DNA of 64,000 nt from Macrolepiota albuminosa (taxonomy: Eukaryota; Basidiomycota; Agaricomycetes; Agaricales; Agaricaceae), in NCBI GenBank assembly GCA_027475525.1, contig JAMWFC010000009.1, positions 620,001 through 684,000 of the forward strand. The letters are read 5' to 3'. Shown here piece after piece: positions 22,515 to 36,983 of this stretch. The notes beneath the pieces are model-generated. The model made no database searches. It saw only the letters and a list, made by a program, of their open reading frames with translations, and was not told where the DNA came from. Position numbers and translations under genes: made by a program. Position 1 is the stretch's first letter. Each line of letters starts with the position of its first letter.

Positions 22515-24178
22515 TCATATCAAAGCTTTGTAGCTGGCATGAACCACTGAATCCGTGGCTCGACAGTCTGACGCTCCAGCTTTATTCTCAGCTGTCCACG
22601 AGCGTCTTGTTGTCTCTACATAACGAGCTTCAATGGTTTGACCACATATGAAAGTCAATGGAAAACGCACAATCCAAAGCCGCTTATCATCAATAATGCG
22701 TGTGAGGGTCGGCACTCGTTGCATGAGCAATCCGACGTTCTTGATATTGAGAGCAGGTCGTGACCCATGTGCAATATGCCCGTCTCCATCGACTAAAGTG
22801 TGGAGGGTCGCAGAATAGGCAAGTACTTTGGCGAACGCCAACTGGAATTCCCGAAATTAGATTTCATGACATTACAAACACAGATATCAAACACACGATT
22901 TCCTTCAAAGGCAGCGGCATACTCAAGACTTCCAGAGAACAGCACCTCTTGCATACCGCCGAGATACTGCGCCTCTCCACGCCGGAGGCGACGAAGGTGA
23001 GACGACGAAGTGTGGTGGCGTGGTCCTCAACTACTTTGAGCATAAGAGCATGACCGGCTTCAGTAGTGAGCTCTCGAATCCTGAGTGTGATGGACGTGAG
23101 TGAAGCATACGCCAATTTAAGGACTGTGAGGACACTAAGAAGCGTCGTAGGGGTGGATGGACTTGCGGTAAAGCACAATCGTACATCAAGAGCTAAGTGA
23201 CGGAGGTGGACGAGGGTAGGCGGTGGCGAAGGACTGTCGAACGGTTGTGTTGTCTCCTTTTGATGTGGTCAGTTACGATGGGTTACAGGTAAACTACCGA
23301 CTGACTGTGACGGTAAAGGCGAGACTCCTTAAAAGCGGTGTCAAGGTTACGAGCTTGAGTATCTCCGTGTGACTGACGTTGGGGCACATTACGTGCAAGC
23401 CTTGTAGCCGAGGAAGTTGTTTCAACGTCATCTCAAGAACTTGAGAATTCAAATTCATTGACATCTAGTAGGATGAGATTCGGAGGAACAAGAAAAAGGG
23501 GTAAGACAAACGAATATAGTCAAGCTCGTCAACGTCTGCTGTATCCTTTCCACCCATCGAGGAAGGATGGCCAATACTTCCCACGATGCGCTGTCTAACT
23601 CCAATTTCTCCACGTTATTGAGTTTGAGCAACATGGAAGCTTGGGCCGTCGATAACTTCGCATTGATCCTAAGCTTCTTCAGGCCTTCCTTGCCTTGAAG
23701 CATAGGTAGAATGGCAGGAATTGCAACAGAGTTTGACGAGTACATAAAAGATCGGAGGTTGTTGCAGAGTTCCAAAGTGCGTGTACATTCTTGAATAAAG
23801 TCTGGATGGACCTTGTTCATCAAAAGAGGCGTAATACGGATATCTGACTCTTCATTAGTAATTTTGGAAAGAAGCTGCAGTGTGCATACCAATATTGCGA
23901 ACGTGTATTGCTAGGTCCGGATGCGCCAAAATCGTCGCAAAGGAAGTAGATACCTATAAGAAATCGTTGGTGATACGAGAACGATGTCTTTTCTTGCTAC
24001 TCACACTCGGATACCGCTTCGCATGGTGAACTCGGAAAGAAAGAGTCCTGTAGAGGGTGGGAATGGCTCCAGCCAGAAAGGACTTGCTGACCAGCGCAAC
24101 TGCCGCAAGATCATTGTTATTGAGAAAGAAACAAATCACTCCTAGTACATCGAGATTAAGGCAGTCGGCAGAGACCAT
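22515..24178 (-). CDS. F-box/LRR-type protein, one-base frame disruption
   Basis: Likely substrate adaptor for an SCF ub-ligase. Exons read as 24178-24005, 23954-23890, 23849-23512, 23431-23306, 23256-22876 and 22841-22515. An F-box-like N-terminus (LDVLGVICFFLNNNDLAAVALVSKSF, shown here in part: LAAVALVSKSF) is followed by leucine-rich segments (LKKLRINAKLS, VEKLELDSASWEVL, LTSITLRIREL). Exon lengths total 1411, one base too many; the surplus is a T in the TTTT run near 23,935 in exon 2, after which FATILAHPDLAIHV reads correctly. This is a sequencing error or a pseudogene. The neighbouring MET17-type gene is transcribed in the same direction. Confidence 0.65.
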
Positions 24179-24397
24179 GAAGAAAAGAATGGATTGGTGG
24201 CGTCTAAAGGTTAATCTAAGAAACTAGTACTTATTGATTTCCAACTAATCTGATCAACAAACAAAGAGGGTTTCAACGTCCTGACAAACAAAGAGTATTC
24301 CAACGTCCAACTTTCCCTCCCTATCCATCGAGATACGAAAAAGCAATTTCATAGTCTTCTATAATGTCATCTACTCAAGTGCAGCCTCAGCTACGGG

Positions 24398-26059
<1,662 letters not shown>

Positions 26060-27166
26060 AATAGCTTGAATGTGGTTCGAGAAGGGCCCCGACTCCTGCA
26101 ACTTTATAGTCTACGTCCATCAAGACACTCACGCCACATGGCAGGTAAGAGGTCTGCAATTTAGAACATCGAAAGGAAGCTCAGATAATGATGTGGTTCT
26201 CTGACAGAGCAACTATCTGAATCTGCTCAAGTAGCTTCTCCCGCTCGATTTCGAGCCAGTATCCTGAGTAATGTCCATGACAATCGCTAGTGGAAGCCGC
26301 CAATTCTGGATGTACGTAACAAATGTCGTGAAAACTGTCAAGTTTATCACGGCTTTTTAAGGATGATCTTTGGTCATCAGTCTTCTACCCCTGAATTAAT
26401 TCCCCTTCCCGGATAAGCAAAGAAATTTTTGATTCAATAGATTGGTTAAGTTCCGAGAAATTGTCTATACATAATCGCATTCAGAATGGTAGCTGTTTTA
26501 AAAAGACATTTGGGAAACTCACTGCTGGCACTGGAAGGTATTTTGATTGGAAAAAAGTGTAAAAGAAATCCATTATACAGTGTTCCGGCACTCCTTTTCC
26601 CACAGGTATTCCTTTTCCCAGTCATAGAGAAACATGTGCAATTCTTGACAGATTGCCTTCAAAGTTACAGAACACCTAGATATGCACTATTACTATGTAC
26701 TGTACAAGTTTTAGAGCAATCCTCAACGATTTGATGGAATGAGTAGATGAACAAGGTGTGAAAAGTCAAAAAATGACAAATCTAAAGATGTAATTTGTAA
26801 TCTGTATATCAAAGAGCACAGAGACTGTCCTTGAAAGTAGCTAATTATCTTGCTGACATCTTTTTACATGATTTTAGTCACTACAACAAGCCAAATGGAT
26901 AAGAAATGGAGGAGAAACACATAGTTGAAGAGATTGAGGGAATCAGTGTGACATTCATGTTGATCAACTCTCATGCATAAGATGATCAACAGACAAACTC
27001 ACCTCCTTTTGAGCTCTTGGACACACACTTCTTTCTGGATTTGGCATTCTTACAACAGAATGACTGGGCGTGCACTCTCAGAACATGTCAAAAAGATCAA
27101 ACATTGTCGAGCTGCTAATTCTAAACTCCAGGCCACGATGTGTCACATGTGACACATCTGGGAAAA
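26060..27166. other. Intergenic, AT-rich toward the retrotransposon
   Basis: No supported gene. The last five bases (27162-27166, GAAAA) are the left target-site duplication of the Ty3/gypsy insertion. Confidence 0.5.
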
Positions 27167-27400
27167 TGTAGCGTAGTCCGCTATGTGGCGTTGGCCACAT
27201 AGCTTTACTTACTGTAGAGTAGTTTATATTATATTATATTTATTATAATATAATATTAGTTTACATTATTATAAATAGTTTTACCAGCTGCTTACAAAGC
27301 AGCTTACTTTTGTGTATACTACATTGTCAATAGACCGGTCTGGTCTGATTCAGTGTCGTGTGTGCACACTAAGCTCTCTAAACTTCGTAACTTCGTTACA
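27167..27400 (+). repeat. 5' LTR, 234 bp
   Basis: TG...CA termini. An AT-rich palindromic core (about 27,225-27,262, TATTATA/TATAATA) is flanked by GC-containing ends. It differs from the 3' LTR at only three sites (27173 G, 27190 G, 27394 C), each a CpG here and a TpG/CpA in the 3' copy. Confidence 0.93.
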
Positions 27401-27448
27401 TTTTTTTGAATCCGCCAGCTAGGATCTATTGCCTAGCATCCGACGTCA

Positions 27449-27602
27449 GTCACTGAGTTCGTTGACAGAACTCTATCAGCTTCTCGAGCTTCTTGCACAG
27501 CCACACTGTGCAAATTTCAAACAGGGTCACTGAGTTCGTTGACAGAACTCTATCAGCTTCTCGAGCTTCTTGCACAGCCACACTGTGCAAATTTCAAACA
27601 GG
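27449..27602. repeat. Exact 77-bp tandem duplication (copy B)
   Basis: Two identical 77-bp units, 27449-27525 and 27526-27602, in the untranslated leader between 5' LTR and gag. Confidence 0.95.
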
Positions 27603-27607
27603 AGATC

Positions 27608-27761
27608 GATGAGTAATCCCATACCTGCAGTGCCCACTGACGGCGGGCGAAATGCCCACGACCTACGGGGAGACCCAGCAGACAGATGAGTAATCCCATA
27701 CCTGCAGTGCCCACTGACGGCGGGCGAAATGCCCACGACCTACGGGGAGACCCAGCAGACA
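27608..27761. repeat. Exact 77-bp tandem duplication (copy C)
   Basis: Identical units 27608-27684 and 27685-27761, only five bases after the previous pair. It duplicates the gag start codon: ATG at 27609 and at 27686, the second in the long frame. Confidence 0.95.
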
Positions 27762-29446
27762 TCCAGGATGCATCAGCGTCCAATGCGGGTCAGGTAAGAC
27801 CCAAGGCTCGAGACCGAGGTCAGAGTACCAACCTGGCCGGAAATGAGAGCGAGGCCCGGAGAGCTGAAAGCTCACAGCAGGACGGTCCGCAACGCCTCCA
27901 GGACAAGATGCCCAGGGGATTAACGCCCCCAGTTACGCAGCTGCCAGGAGGACTGCGACGGTCTAGCCGATTGGCTTCCAAAGGACCCCCGGAGGATGGC
28001 CGACAGTCAACCGGTGCCTATGGCGCCCCAGGAGACGCCGAGTCATCAGTACGGACTGGGAGAGCCCTCCCTGCGAGCTGGAGTAGCGGGACCAGGCGGT
28101 CCACTGCGGGCTCAATGCCTTTTAAAATGGCGGAAGCCCGCATAGAGGAGGTACCGGAGGAGGCTGCAAGGCCTGAAGGATCCCGTGCGGAAAACCGATT
28201 GCCACGCACACCAGCAGTGGAGGAAGCTCCGGAGGTTGTAGAGCTTCCAGAGGAGGTGATGGAGTTGTCAAGTGACGACGACGCCGGAGCAGAGGAGCAG
28301 CGGCTGAAAACTGCGTACACCGTGCGCTTGCGGGTGTTCTGGGACTTGCACCCAGAGGTGATGAAATACACCACCCAAGCGCGACTCGAGCGCTACGCGT
28401 CAGCCCATATAGTAGCACTTAGACGACAAGGGCATGAAGTGCCCAATGTATTCAGTACAAAATATACTGATTTAATGGTGAGAGTGCTCACGATGGAGCT
28501 GCAAATGTATGTGCAGCGGAAGGCCACATGGCAATCGGGGGTCTCAACCCCCTGGAGCCACATGTCCGAGGAATGCTCGGCATGACGCAATCAAGACGTC
28601 GGAATCGAGCTAGTGGAGGCACTAGCACGGGCGCAAGAAGTGCCCGAAGTAAGACCGGTGAGTACTTTTTATACTCCAGCAGGACAAGGGTGGCGTGAGG
28701 AGCCCCCACACATGCGTAACCACGACCATAGGACAGATATGTCAGGTCCGGATGGGCACGATAGTACCGTGCTCAAGGTGGAGAGCGAGGCATCTATGAT
28801 GCCGCGCGTGCCCATGGCCAAAACGTTGAGCGACAGAGTCGCGTATCAACGTATGCGCAATGGCGACCTCAGGACTAAAGGACAGTCCCTTATCGACGAT
28901 CAAGGCATCGTATTTGAGGGCACTAAGCCTATTGATGAGATGCGTCATCAATTCGTCACACAGGGTCAGGAGAATCAAGCTTCTCCAGTTCCAGGGCGGC
29001 GCAACGATCATGATCGAGGAGACTTCCTCGATTGAGATGGTGCCACGAGACGTGATGTCCCTGGTAACGGCCGGGATGATGGCCCTAGGTCAATTCCTCA
29101 AGACAAGGGCAATTATGCCCACAGTCGAGGAGGCTCGGGACGTCCTCCGCAAGGTGGACGAGGGAAGTCACTTCCCCATGCCGCTGATTTGGCGACTAGA
29201 TCCCCGGGTCAGCGGGAGGCCATTCGAATGCATCGTGAAGCCATGCACGATCGCCTGCATTGAGTAGTTGATGATGCCCTGGGCGTAACCTTACAGTTAC
29301 CGGATGGAGTGAAGCTGTGTAAAGCAGACAGTAGGCACATTCGCGCCTATACGGGCACGTCCAAGTTCAGCGACCTGGAAGATTGGGCGATGGATGTATG
29401 CACCCATCTTGCCATGTGCTTATACGGAGGCGACCATATGGAATGA
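27686..29446 (+). pseudogene. Gag N-terminal extension, four in-frame TGA stops
   Basis: From ATG 27686 the frame is open to TGA 28583-28585 (299 codons), then continues in the same frame through TGA at 29033, 29261 and 29444. The first part is disordered (Pro/Ala/Glu-rich, an acidic VEELSSDDDAGAEE-like patch) and then turns helical (VRLRVFWDLHPEVMKYTTQA). Similarity of sequence texture across the stops shows that this was one ORF. All four stops are TGA, which a single C-to-T change makes from CGA. The order is N-terminal arm, then capsid. Confidence 0.7.
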
Positions 29447-30958
29447 GAACAAATCTTCGTTTTTCCTGAGTTCTTGGCCGGAGAGGCCATGGGATGGTTT
29501 CGACGGGCAGTACTGCACGTCAACCGTGTCCAATATGACTGGACGTTCAAAGGAGTCCTTACAGGACTGTACGATCAATTCGTACACCCCTCAATGCTCC
29601 AGGATGCAAGGCGGGACTTCCAGTCCACCAAGTACACCGAGAAGTTGGGAGTACAAGGGTTCTATGATACCCTTAATGACCATGCCCAGAACATGGCAGT
29701 ATACCCGGACGGGTATACAATGCTCGAAACGTTCTTGGATGGCATTCCAGTGGACATGCACCGCTATTTGATACGTGAGGACGGATTGTCCCCAGAAGTC
29801 AACGATGTGGAAGAATTTGTGGCATATGCCATCCGGTATGAGCAGTCTCTGAAGACTGCTAACCACTACGAACATCGGAGTGGACACAAAGGGGGACCCA
29901 GGCGACTACCGCCTGGTGGGACACCCTCACGGGGTCAGCATGTGGGGACCTTCCTGGCCAAAAAGACCGATTTGGACCGTGACCGCAACACGCGGTTTGT
30001 TGTGCGCAGAACCCCTGCTGCAAACCGAGGGCAGAGCCGCCCATGCCCAGATCGAGCACCGGACAGAGAACGTCCTAAACCAAGGCCGGACTTCAAACCG
30101 GCCAACCCACCAGGTCAGACGGGGACTTGTTTCACGTGTGGCCAACCTGGCTACTACGCTACCAACTGCCCCGCGAAGCCAGGAACCCTGAGTAAGGGGT
30201 ATACACCCCGCGCCCACCTTCGAGCTGCACATACTGCAGCCGCGAGTGGGAGTGATGGAGACGTATCTGCCGATTCTGAGGCAGAGCACCCCACAAACAA
30301 CCAGGAGCCCCCAGAGGAGGCATCGGGCGCCGAGCCCAAGAGTGTGGTCGTGGAGGGGGAGGAGTACGTCACAGTCGACATATATGACGACGTCTACAAC
30401 AATGAGTATTACAGTCGCGACAGCGACTCTGAGTGCCTAGCGGCGATGATGGATTGGCCGTCCACAAATGATCCCGAACGGAATAACGTGGTTCGGATGA
30501 AGAAGGTGACCCTTCATCGTGCAGAGGGCACTTTGCAGCGCCCTACATTGAAACGAGCAGACAAGGAGTGCCTGGTCTCGTATGTGGATGTAGACGGCCA
30601 CAAGGCATGGACCCTATGGGACTCTGGGAGTACCACATCGGGCATAACGCCCCAGTTCGCCCATGTGTACAGAATATCCGTGCAGGAGTTGGATACGCCA
30701 TTGGCGTTACAGCTGGGCACCGTAGGGAGCCGAGCCATGGTGCAGTATGGGACAAATGTGAATGTCCAAACACCGGGCTCACGTAGCCGGGAATACATGG
30801 ATGTAGCGAACTTTGATTGCTACGATATGATACTGGGAACACCATTCATGCGGCGTAACAAAGTCATACTAGACTTTGACCAATGTCAGGTACTAGTGAA
30901 TGGGAAAGCGATCCCAGCTGAACGAGCTACAGCAGACGACACTGATAATTGTCTGTGA
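29447..30958 (+). pseudogene. Gag capsid, zinc knuckle and aspartic protease
   Basis: Same frame as the N-terminal part, with a 494-codon uninterrupted stretch from ATG 29474. Capsid-like features include FLAGEAMGWFRRAVLHVNRV (residues 1-15 from 29474 on) and a helical region to about 140. A Pro/Arg-rich linker leads to a CCHC-type knuckle, C-F-T-C-G-Q-P-G-Y-Y-A-T-N-C, in which Tyr replaces the His ligand. A retropepsin follows: LWDSGSTTSG, and YDMILGTPFM toward the end. The frame closes at TGA 30956. Gag and pol share one frame, with no slippery site visible. Confidence 0.85.
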
Positions 30959-33459
30959 CGTCATTGCACTACGGAGAAATGCAAGGACTCTCCATGACTT
31001 GGCCGGCGCAGAGTGCCGGCCGTGGAGGATGTGGAGGAGGAAGTGCAGGCTATGCCTGGACTGAGCGCAGACCACAATGTGGTAATAATGAGCGAGGAGG
31101 AGTATCAAGCCTCCAAGAGGAGCAATGAGCGACTAATCGCTCCTGAGATTTGAGGTGCAAGGCCTCCAGACAAACGCCATTGAAAGGCGAGATGACGGGA
31201 GGACTCAGTGGATGTATGTCCACCTACGTCCTCACGAGTCAAGTTGGAAGACTTGAAAGACAGCATCCGAGAGGCGGAAGCCTCAGTAGAGGGGGACACA
31301 CGGTCCCTATGGGAGCGACCAGCCCCCCTGCCGGAGTACGACTGGGCATACGACCCCCAAATGCCGCAAGAGTAGAACGAGCTGGTGGCAGCCACGTGTG
31401 CGCAGAATGCGCACCAGAGACGGATGACCATCAAACCAGCGTATCGCCAGCCAGCCCCAGACGAGGTGTCCGTAGCGTACTCGCTTGTACGTGAGGGAAG
31501 AAGCCTCATGGCTTATAAGGCAGCGGCAGCGGGTGCTCCGCTGAGACTACATATACCCGATGACAGTGTCAATCGAGTGCTCGCAATGCACGAGCAGTAT
31601 GCACCGCCGCCTCGACCACCCTCAGAGATGGTGGAAGTACTTCCCCCGGTACGCATGAAGGGGAAGCAGAAGGCAACAAGCCTTCGTGAGGAAGATATTC
31701 CTTGGTTGCGGCAGCAATGGCAAGAAGAATTTGCCGACATGGTCAATGGGACCAAGGAGGAGCTCCTGCCATGGCGGGAGGTGAACCATGAGATTAATCT
31801 CATAGACGAGAACAAGCAGTACAAGTACCACTTGCTGCGCTGCCCACGCGCCCTCCAGGAGCAACTACGCGATAAAACTAATCGCTACTTGAATGCTCAA
31901 TGGTGGTCCCCATGCACCACCGCTCAAGCTGCACCGTTATTGTGCATCCCGAAGAAGGATGGAACCCTTCAAACAGCTCTTGATGCACGTCAGCGCAATG
32001 ACAATACCATAAAGGATGTAACTCCTTTACCAGATCAAGAGGTGATCCGGGAAGATGTGGCTCGGGCGAAGTATCGCTTGAAGATTGACCTTACTGACGC
32101 TTACGAGCAGGTGCGCATTCGCACCGAGGACGTACCCAAGACCGTATTTGCGTCGATCATGGGTACATTCATGAGCAATATAATGCAGATTGGAGACTGC
32201 AATGCTCCAGCAACTTTCCAGAGGCTAATGACCTCTATCTTCCAAGACGTAATAGGACGTTTCATGCACGTCTACTTAGATGACATATTCATCTACTTGG
32301 ATACTATGGAGGAGCATGAGCAGCACCTCAGAGTCGTATTCGAACGACTGTGCAAGTATAAGTTGTACTTGAAGTGGAAAAAATGTGAGCTCTACGCTCA
32401 GAGTATAGACTGCCTAGGGCATGTCATAGATGAGCGGGGTATCCACCCTGATCAGGACAAGCTCGATCGTATTCGGGAGTGGCGCACGCCCTGAAACTAC
32501 AATGACATCCAACGATTTGTTGGCCTTGTCAACTACATATTGAGCTTCTTGCCCGATGTCACAGCCTATACTGGGCCACTTATGGCCATGACGCAGAACG
32601 GGTCACTGTTCAATTGGAGGCCGTTGCACCAGCGGTGCTTCGAGATGGTCAAACGGATCTGTACGAAGACTCCAGTGATTCGACCAATTGACCCTAGACG
32701 GGACGAGCCGATATGGCTCATTTGCGACGCGTCCAAGACAGGCGTCGGAGCCATGTACGGCCAGGGAAGCAGCTGGCAGACGTGCCGCCCAGCAGGGTTC
32801 ATGTCGAAGAAGTTCACGACGGCCCAGCAAAACTATGTGGTGCACGAGCTGGAGACTCTTGCCATACTCGAGGCCCTCCTCAAATGGGAGGATAAGCTGA
32901 TGGGATACCCCATCCACATCATAACGGACCACAAGGCCCTTGAGTTCTTTAAAACTCAGGTGAACTTGTCGCCGTGTCAGTGGCGGTAGATAGACTACAT
33001 GTTGAGATACCAGTCCAACATCACCTATGTTAAAGGTGAACTCAACAAAGTGGCAGACTGCTTGTCGCGCTACTTTGAGAGTGATGTAGTTGGGGAGGCT
33101 CACGAGCCTCATGAGTATGTGCAGGCAGACTGCCGCATAGACCCTGATGGAGAGGATTTACCTCTCCACCAATACCAGGAGCTCAGGGAGCATGTCCTGG
33201 AAGTACGCGCTATGCGTGACGATGAATGGAGGCGAAGCACTCGCCTCAGAGAGCAGCGTGAAGAGCGGGACGTAGCCGCCCAGTTGCTCAAGGAGCATGA
33301 AGCTGTGGACCCAGCGTCCACTAGGGAGCACGAGCGCCACGATGTACCCGTTACGCTTGCGGAGATGCTCGAAGGCGAATTGCCTTCATCCCAGCCTCCT
33401 AGCCTGGTCAATGACGACTTCCAGCAGGAGGTGGTGCAGGACTATGGCGATGATTCTCT
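30959..33459 (+). pseudogene. Reverse transcriptase and RNase H region of pol
   Basis: Same frame as gag. A linker with stops (TGA at 30995, 31151, 31181, 31193; TAG at 31373) precedes an uninterrupted RT from 31376 to TGA 32492, including FPQ-type LLCIPKKDG, then KIDLTDAYEQVRI and the catalytic YLDD box at about 32,275. After 32492 the frame resumes with FVGLVNYIL; RNase H shows CDASKTGVG, ELETLAILEALLKWED and TDHKALEF, ending at TAG 32987 (a Trp position in relatives). The tether domain then continues to the 77-bp duplication that starts at 33383 and shifts the frame. Confidence 0.88.
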
Positions 33460-33536
33460 CCTTCATCCCAGCCTCCTAGCCTGGTCAATGACGACTTCCA
33501 GCAGGAGGTGGTGCAGGACTATGGCGATGATTCTCT
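33383..33536. repeat. Exact 77-bp tandem duplication (copy D)
   Basis: Identical units 33383-33459 and 33460-33536 within pol. Since 77 is not a multiple of three, the pol frame shifts from phase 2 to phase 1 here; removing one unit restores the frame. Confidence 0.95.
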
Positions 33537-34973
33537 TTTTGCCAAGATAATCGCCAATCCTGACGACCATCCTCGGTTCAGGCATGAGCCTGGTGGACTC
33601 ATCACGACAGAGAACCGTCAAGGGGTGGCAGTGGTATGCCTCCCCCGTACGCGAACCATTGTTACGTGGGTCTTGGACCAGGCCCATGCCCTGGTGGGGC
33701 ACTTTGGTGCCGCCCGGACATTGGGCTACATCCGGAGATGGTATTGGTGGCCACGTATGGCCCAGGAAGTGACTAAGTTTCCTCATGCACAGCGTGTCAG
33801 AGGGCAAAGTTGCCCCCTAGATCCCCTCCCGGGAAGCTACACCAGCTACCCATGCCGGTGAAACCCTGGGATTCAATCGGAATGGACTTCGTAGATCCCT
33901 TTCCCGAGTCCAGAGGGTTCGATTACCTCTGGATAGTCATATGCCGCATGACGAGCGTGGTGCACCTCATACTGGTGCGAACTACGCTGACGGCTAAGGA
34001 GCTGTCTTGGATCTACCTGAGGGAGATTGTTAGGCTGCATGGGCTGCCTAGCACCATTGTGAGCGACCGTGACTCGAAGTTCACGTCTCAATGGTGGAGA
34101 GAACTCCACAAACTGCTAGGAGCGCGACTCCTCATGTTGACGTCCTTCCATCCTCAAACGGATGGGCAGACAGAGCAGGCTAACCGCAGTATAGGTCAGA
34201 TTCTGAGGGCAGTTGTTCACCCTGACCAATGGGACTGGGTGGACTGGTGTCCACTCACTGAGTTTGCAATAAACGCGAGTATCTCGGACACCACAGGGTA
34301 TGCGCCTTTTGAACTCAACGGAGGGTACTTGCCCTCCATGCTGCACGAAGTTCGCGCTGATACGGTGGCTCACCGCGGAGTTGTCGAGTTCGCCAGGCAG
34401 GCCCTGGAGAACATTGTGGCAGTGCATGACGCCATCATAGAGGCGCGAGTCTTCCAGGCAAAAAACGCCAATCACTGTAGGCGAGCGGACCCGCCAATAG
34501 CAGTAGGAGTGTTGGTCTACCTGTCAACGTGTAATCTGAAGCTCCCAAAGAGACGGGCGAGTAAACTCTGCCCGAAATGGGTAGGCCCATACCGCGTCCT
34601 AGACACAGAGCCAAGTACCTCCAACTACGTGCTGGAGTTGCCTCTGGCATTACAGGAACGACGCATCGTTCCTAAGTTTCATGTGTCGCTGTTGCGACCT
34701 TACAGCACGTCTGACGATGCGCTGTTCCCTAACAGGGCAACCCCGGGCCCCTATGATTTTGGGGCTCGAGACAATGACAAATGGTTCGTCGAGTGCATAA
34801 TTGGGCACCGGTGGACTGAGCGTAACACGCTCGAGTTTGAGGTACGTTGGTCCCTGGGGGACACAACATGGGAGCCACACTCCCATTGCTCCAAGTTAGC
34901 GGCACTTGACCGTTATTTGGAGTTGAAGGGCGTTAAGCGCCCACATCAATTAAGTAAGCATGCCGGCGCTTAA
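33508..34973 (+). pseudogene. Integrase with chromodomain-like C-terminus
   Basis: Reads in two frames. 33508-33861 holds the HHCC-like zinc region (HALVGHFGAARTLGYI, RWYWWPRMAQEV), diverged at its cysteine end; a one- or two-base indel near 33,810-33,840 moves to the frame that runs to 34973. The catalytic core shows GMDFVDPF (D), VSDRDSKF (D) and the final E in QTDGQTEQANRSI. A GPY/F-like segment (KWVGPYRVLD, VPKFHVSLLRPY) and a C-terminal module (FVECIIGHRW, then WSLGDTTWEPHSHC) look like a chromodomain. Chromodomain-bearing integrases direct insertion toward marked chromatin. Confidence 0.88.
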
Positions 34974-34990
34974 TTTGATCGGCAGTGCCG

Positions 34991-35144
34991 ATCACGGCTT
35001 GGCTGAGTTGGTCAGCAGCTGTGGCTGAAACACGTCTTAAAAGGCGAAATTTCTTTTTCGCTTTTTTATCACGGCTTGGCTGAGTTGGTCAGCAGCTGTG
35101 GCTGAAACACGTCTTAAAAGGCGAAATTTCTTTTTCGCTTTTTT
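34991..35144. repeat. Exact 77-bp tandem duplication (copy E)
   Basis: Identical units 34991-35067 and 35068-35144 in the short spacer between pol and the second ORF. Confidence 0.95.
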
Positions 35145-35427
35145 TCCCCAACCATGGACAGCATGCCCGTGGACTTGAGTGACCAGCAGCAGCAGCAGCT
35201 ACAGCAGCAGCAGTTTGAGAGTACGCCGTCGGTCTTACCGTCGGCTGAAGGGGGGGGCAGATGGCTCCCCCGCTGACCCAAAATGCGCCCCAGTGGGGAC
35301 AATCGCAACAAGCTGTGGGCTTCCCACAGCAGCAGCAACCACCAGCGGCGGGCTACCTGCCGCAGCAGCCGGTGATCAGTGGCTATCCGCCACTTCAAAC
35401 CATGCAGGGCAACTTCATGCCCCAGAA

Positions 35428-35581
35428 CGCACCTGTGGGCGGCTATCAGCCCCAACAACCAGTACCAGGCGCTTATGCGCCACATCACACCGAGGGCCAA
35501 TTCCCGCACCTGTGGGCGGCTATCAGCCCCAACAACCAGTACCAGGCGCTTATGCGCCACATCACACCGAGGGCCAATTCC
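35428..35581. repeat. Exact 77-bp tandem duplication (copy F)
   Basis: Identical units 35428-35504 and 35505-35581, in the Gln/Pro-rich part of the extra ORF; it changes the reading phase from 2 to 1. Confidence 0.95.
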
Positions 35582-36983
35582 AGCAACAGGCCTACGGGAG
35601 GCTAGTCAGCCTCCAAGCAGCGTCGGCATGGAGGCAGCTTGCCTCCGTACCAGCAACAGGGCAACTGGGGACACATCCTTTTCCCCAGTTTACCGCCCCG
35701 GCGCACTACCCTGGGATGGGTGGTGTGCCCGTAATGATGCCGTACCCCCTGGCTTGGATGGGGGCTTGGGGCGCAATGCCCCAGTACAGCGACTCGCATG
35801 AGTCGCAAGCCAAGGGAGGCCGGTCGATTTCCCTGTCGACCACAGCACCAATTGACAATCTAGAGGGACGCAAAGCATCCCTCGTGCAGGCCACCATGGC
35901 CATTGAGAGTACAGAAACTCTCAATACAGAACGGAGCATCAGTTCATCGGCTGATGCGCCAACGGAGAGCTTGGCCAAGCTCTCCTTGCTACAGCGGCTG
36001 GAAATGCCGCACCAATCCGAGCCCAGCTCGGAAGAAGAGTTGTGTCCTCGACGCGACAAAGGAAAAGCATGGGCTGTCGAGCCCACTCACAACCAGGACT
36101 TAGTCCTGGCTACCCTTCTCCAACGTCTGGGAGATAACGGGTACGATGTACCCGCAGAGTCATCATTCCTCTGCGATGCGGAGGCAGTCGTCCTCATCTG
36201 CCAGATGATGGACGACATGGATCATATGCGTGCTCAGCGCAAAATGGATCTCCTTGCCCTATTGGCTGGTCGTAAGCGGCAGACTACACCCCCGAGTCGG
36301 GACACCGACTCCAGCAAAAGGGCGCGTCGGCAAGGAGTGGAGGACACGCCCTCCCGCTCGATTAAGTCGAGCGTTGCTGCCCCCGGCCGGGAGGCCGGTC
36401 TAGGACGGGACATCCTCCCTTATGAAGATGTTCCTGCTCCAGCCGCCCCCCGGCTTATCCAGCGCCTCGCCAGCGGCGCGTCTGAGGTCGCGTCTTCACG
36501 ACCAGTATCCGTGGTATCCACCACGTACTCTGGGGAGCAGAGTTCCAGGGGCGTGAGCACACGCCCCACTGAGGCCAAGGCCTCACAACCCCGAAAGGAT
36601 CGTCGGGGTAAGCAACCGGAAGGGCACGCCTACGTCAATGTGCACTTCCCCGAGGATGCCCCGAAAGGGGCCCCAGGGGCTAACATCTCCTTTTTACCCG
36701 CAATATTGGTAGAGGGCCCACCAGCCCGACTCCCGCGGTGTGTGTGGGCAATGGACCCACGATCTGAGAAGTTGGAGCTGGAGAGGCTGCCTTCCCCGCC
36801 CTCCAACAACGATTGGTATGAGGAGCCTGAAGAGGCTCGTATGGAATCCCCTGTGCCGCACAAGACAGCGGCACAACGTATGGCACGCAAACGGCGCAAC
36901 AGCAATTGACGGGCCAAGATGGAACGTCGGACGCAGGATAGCGCCAAGCGAGGAGCTGCCCTCCTTGAGGACCAAACCGGGCG

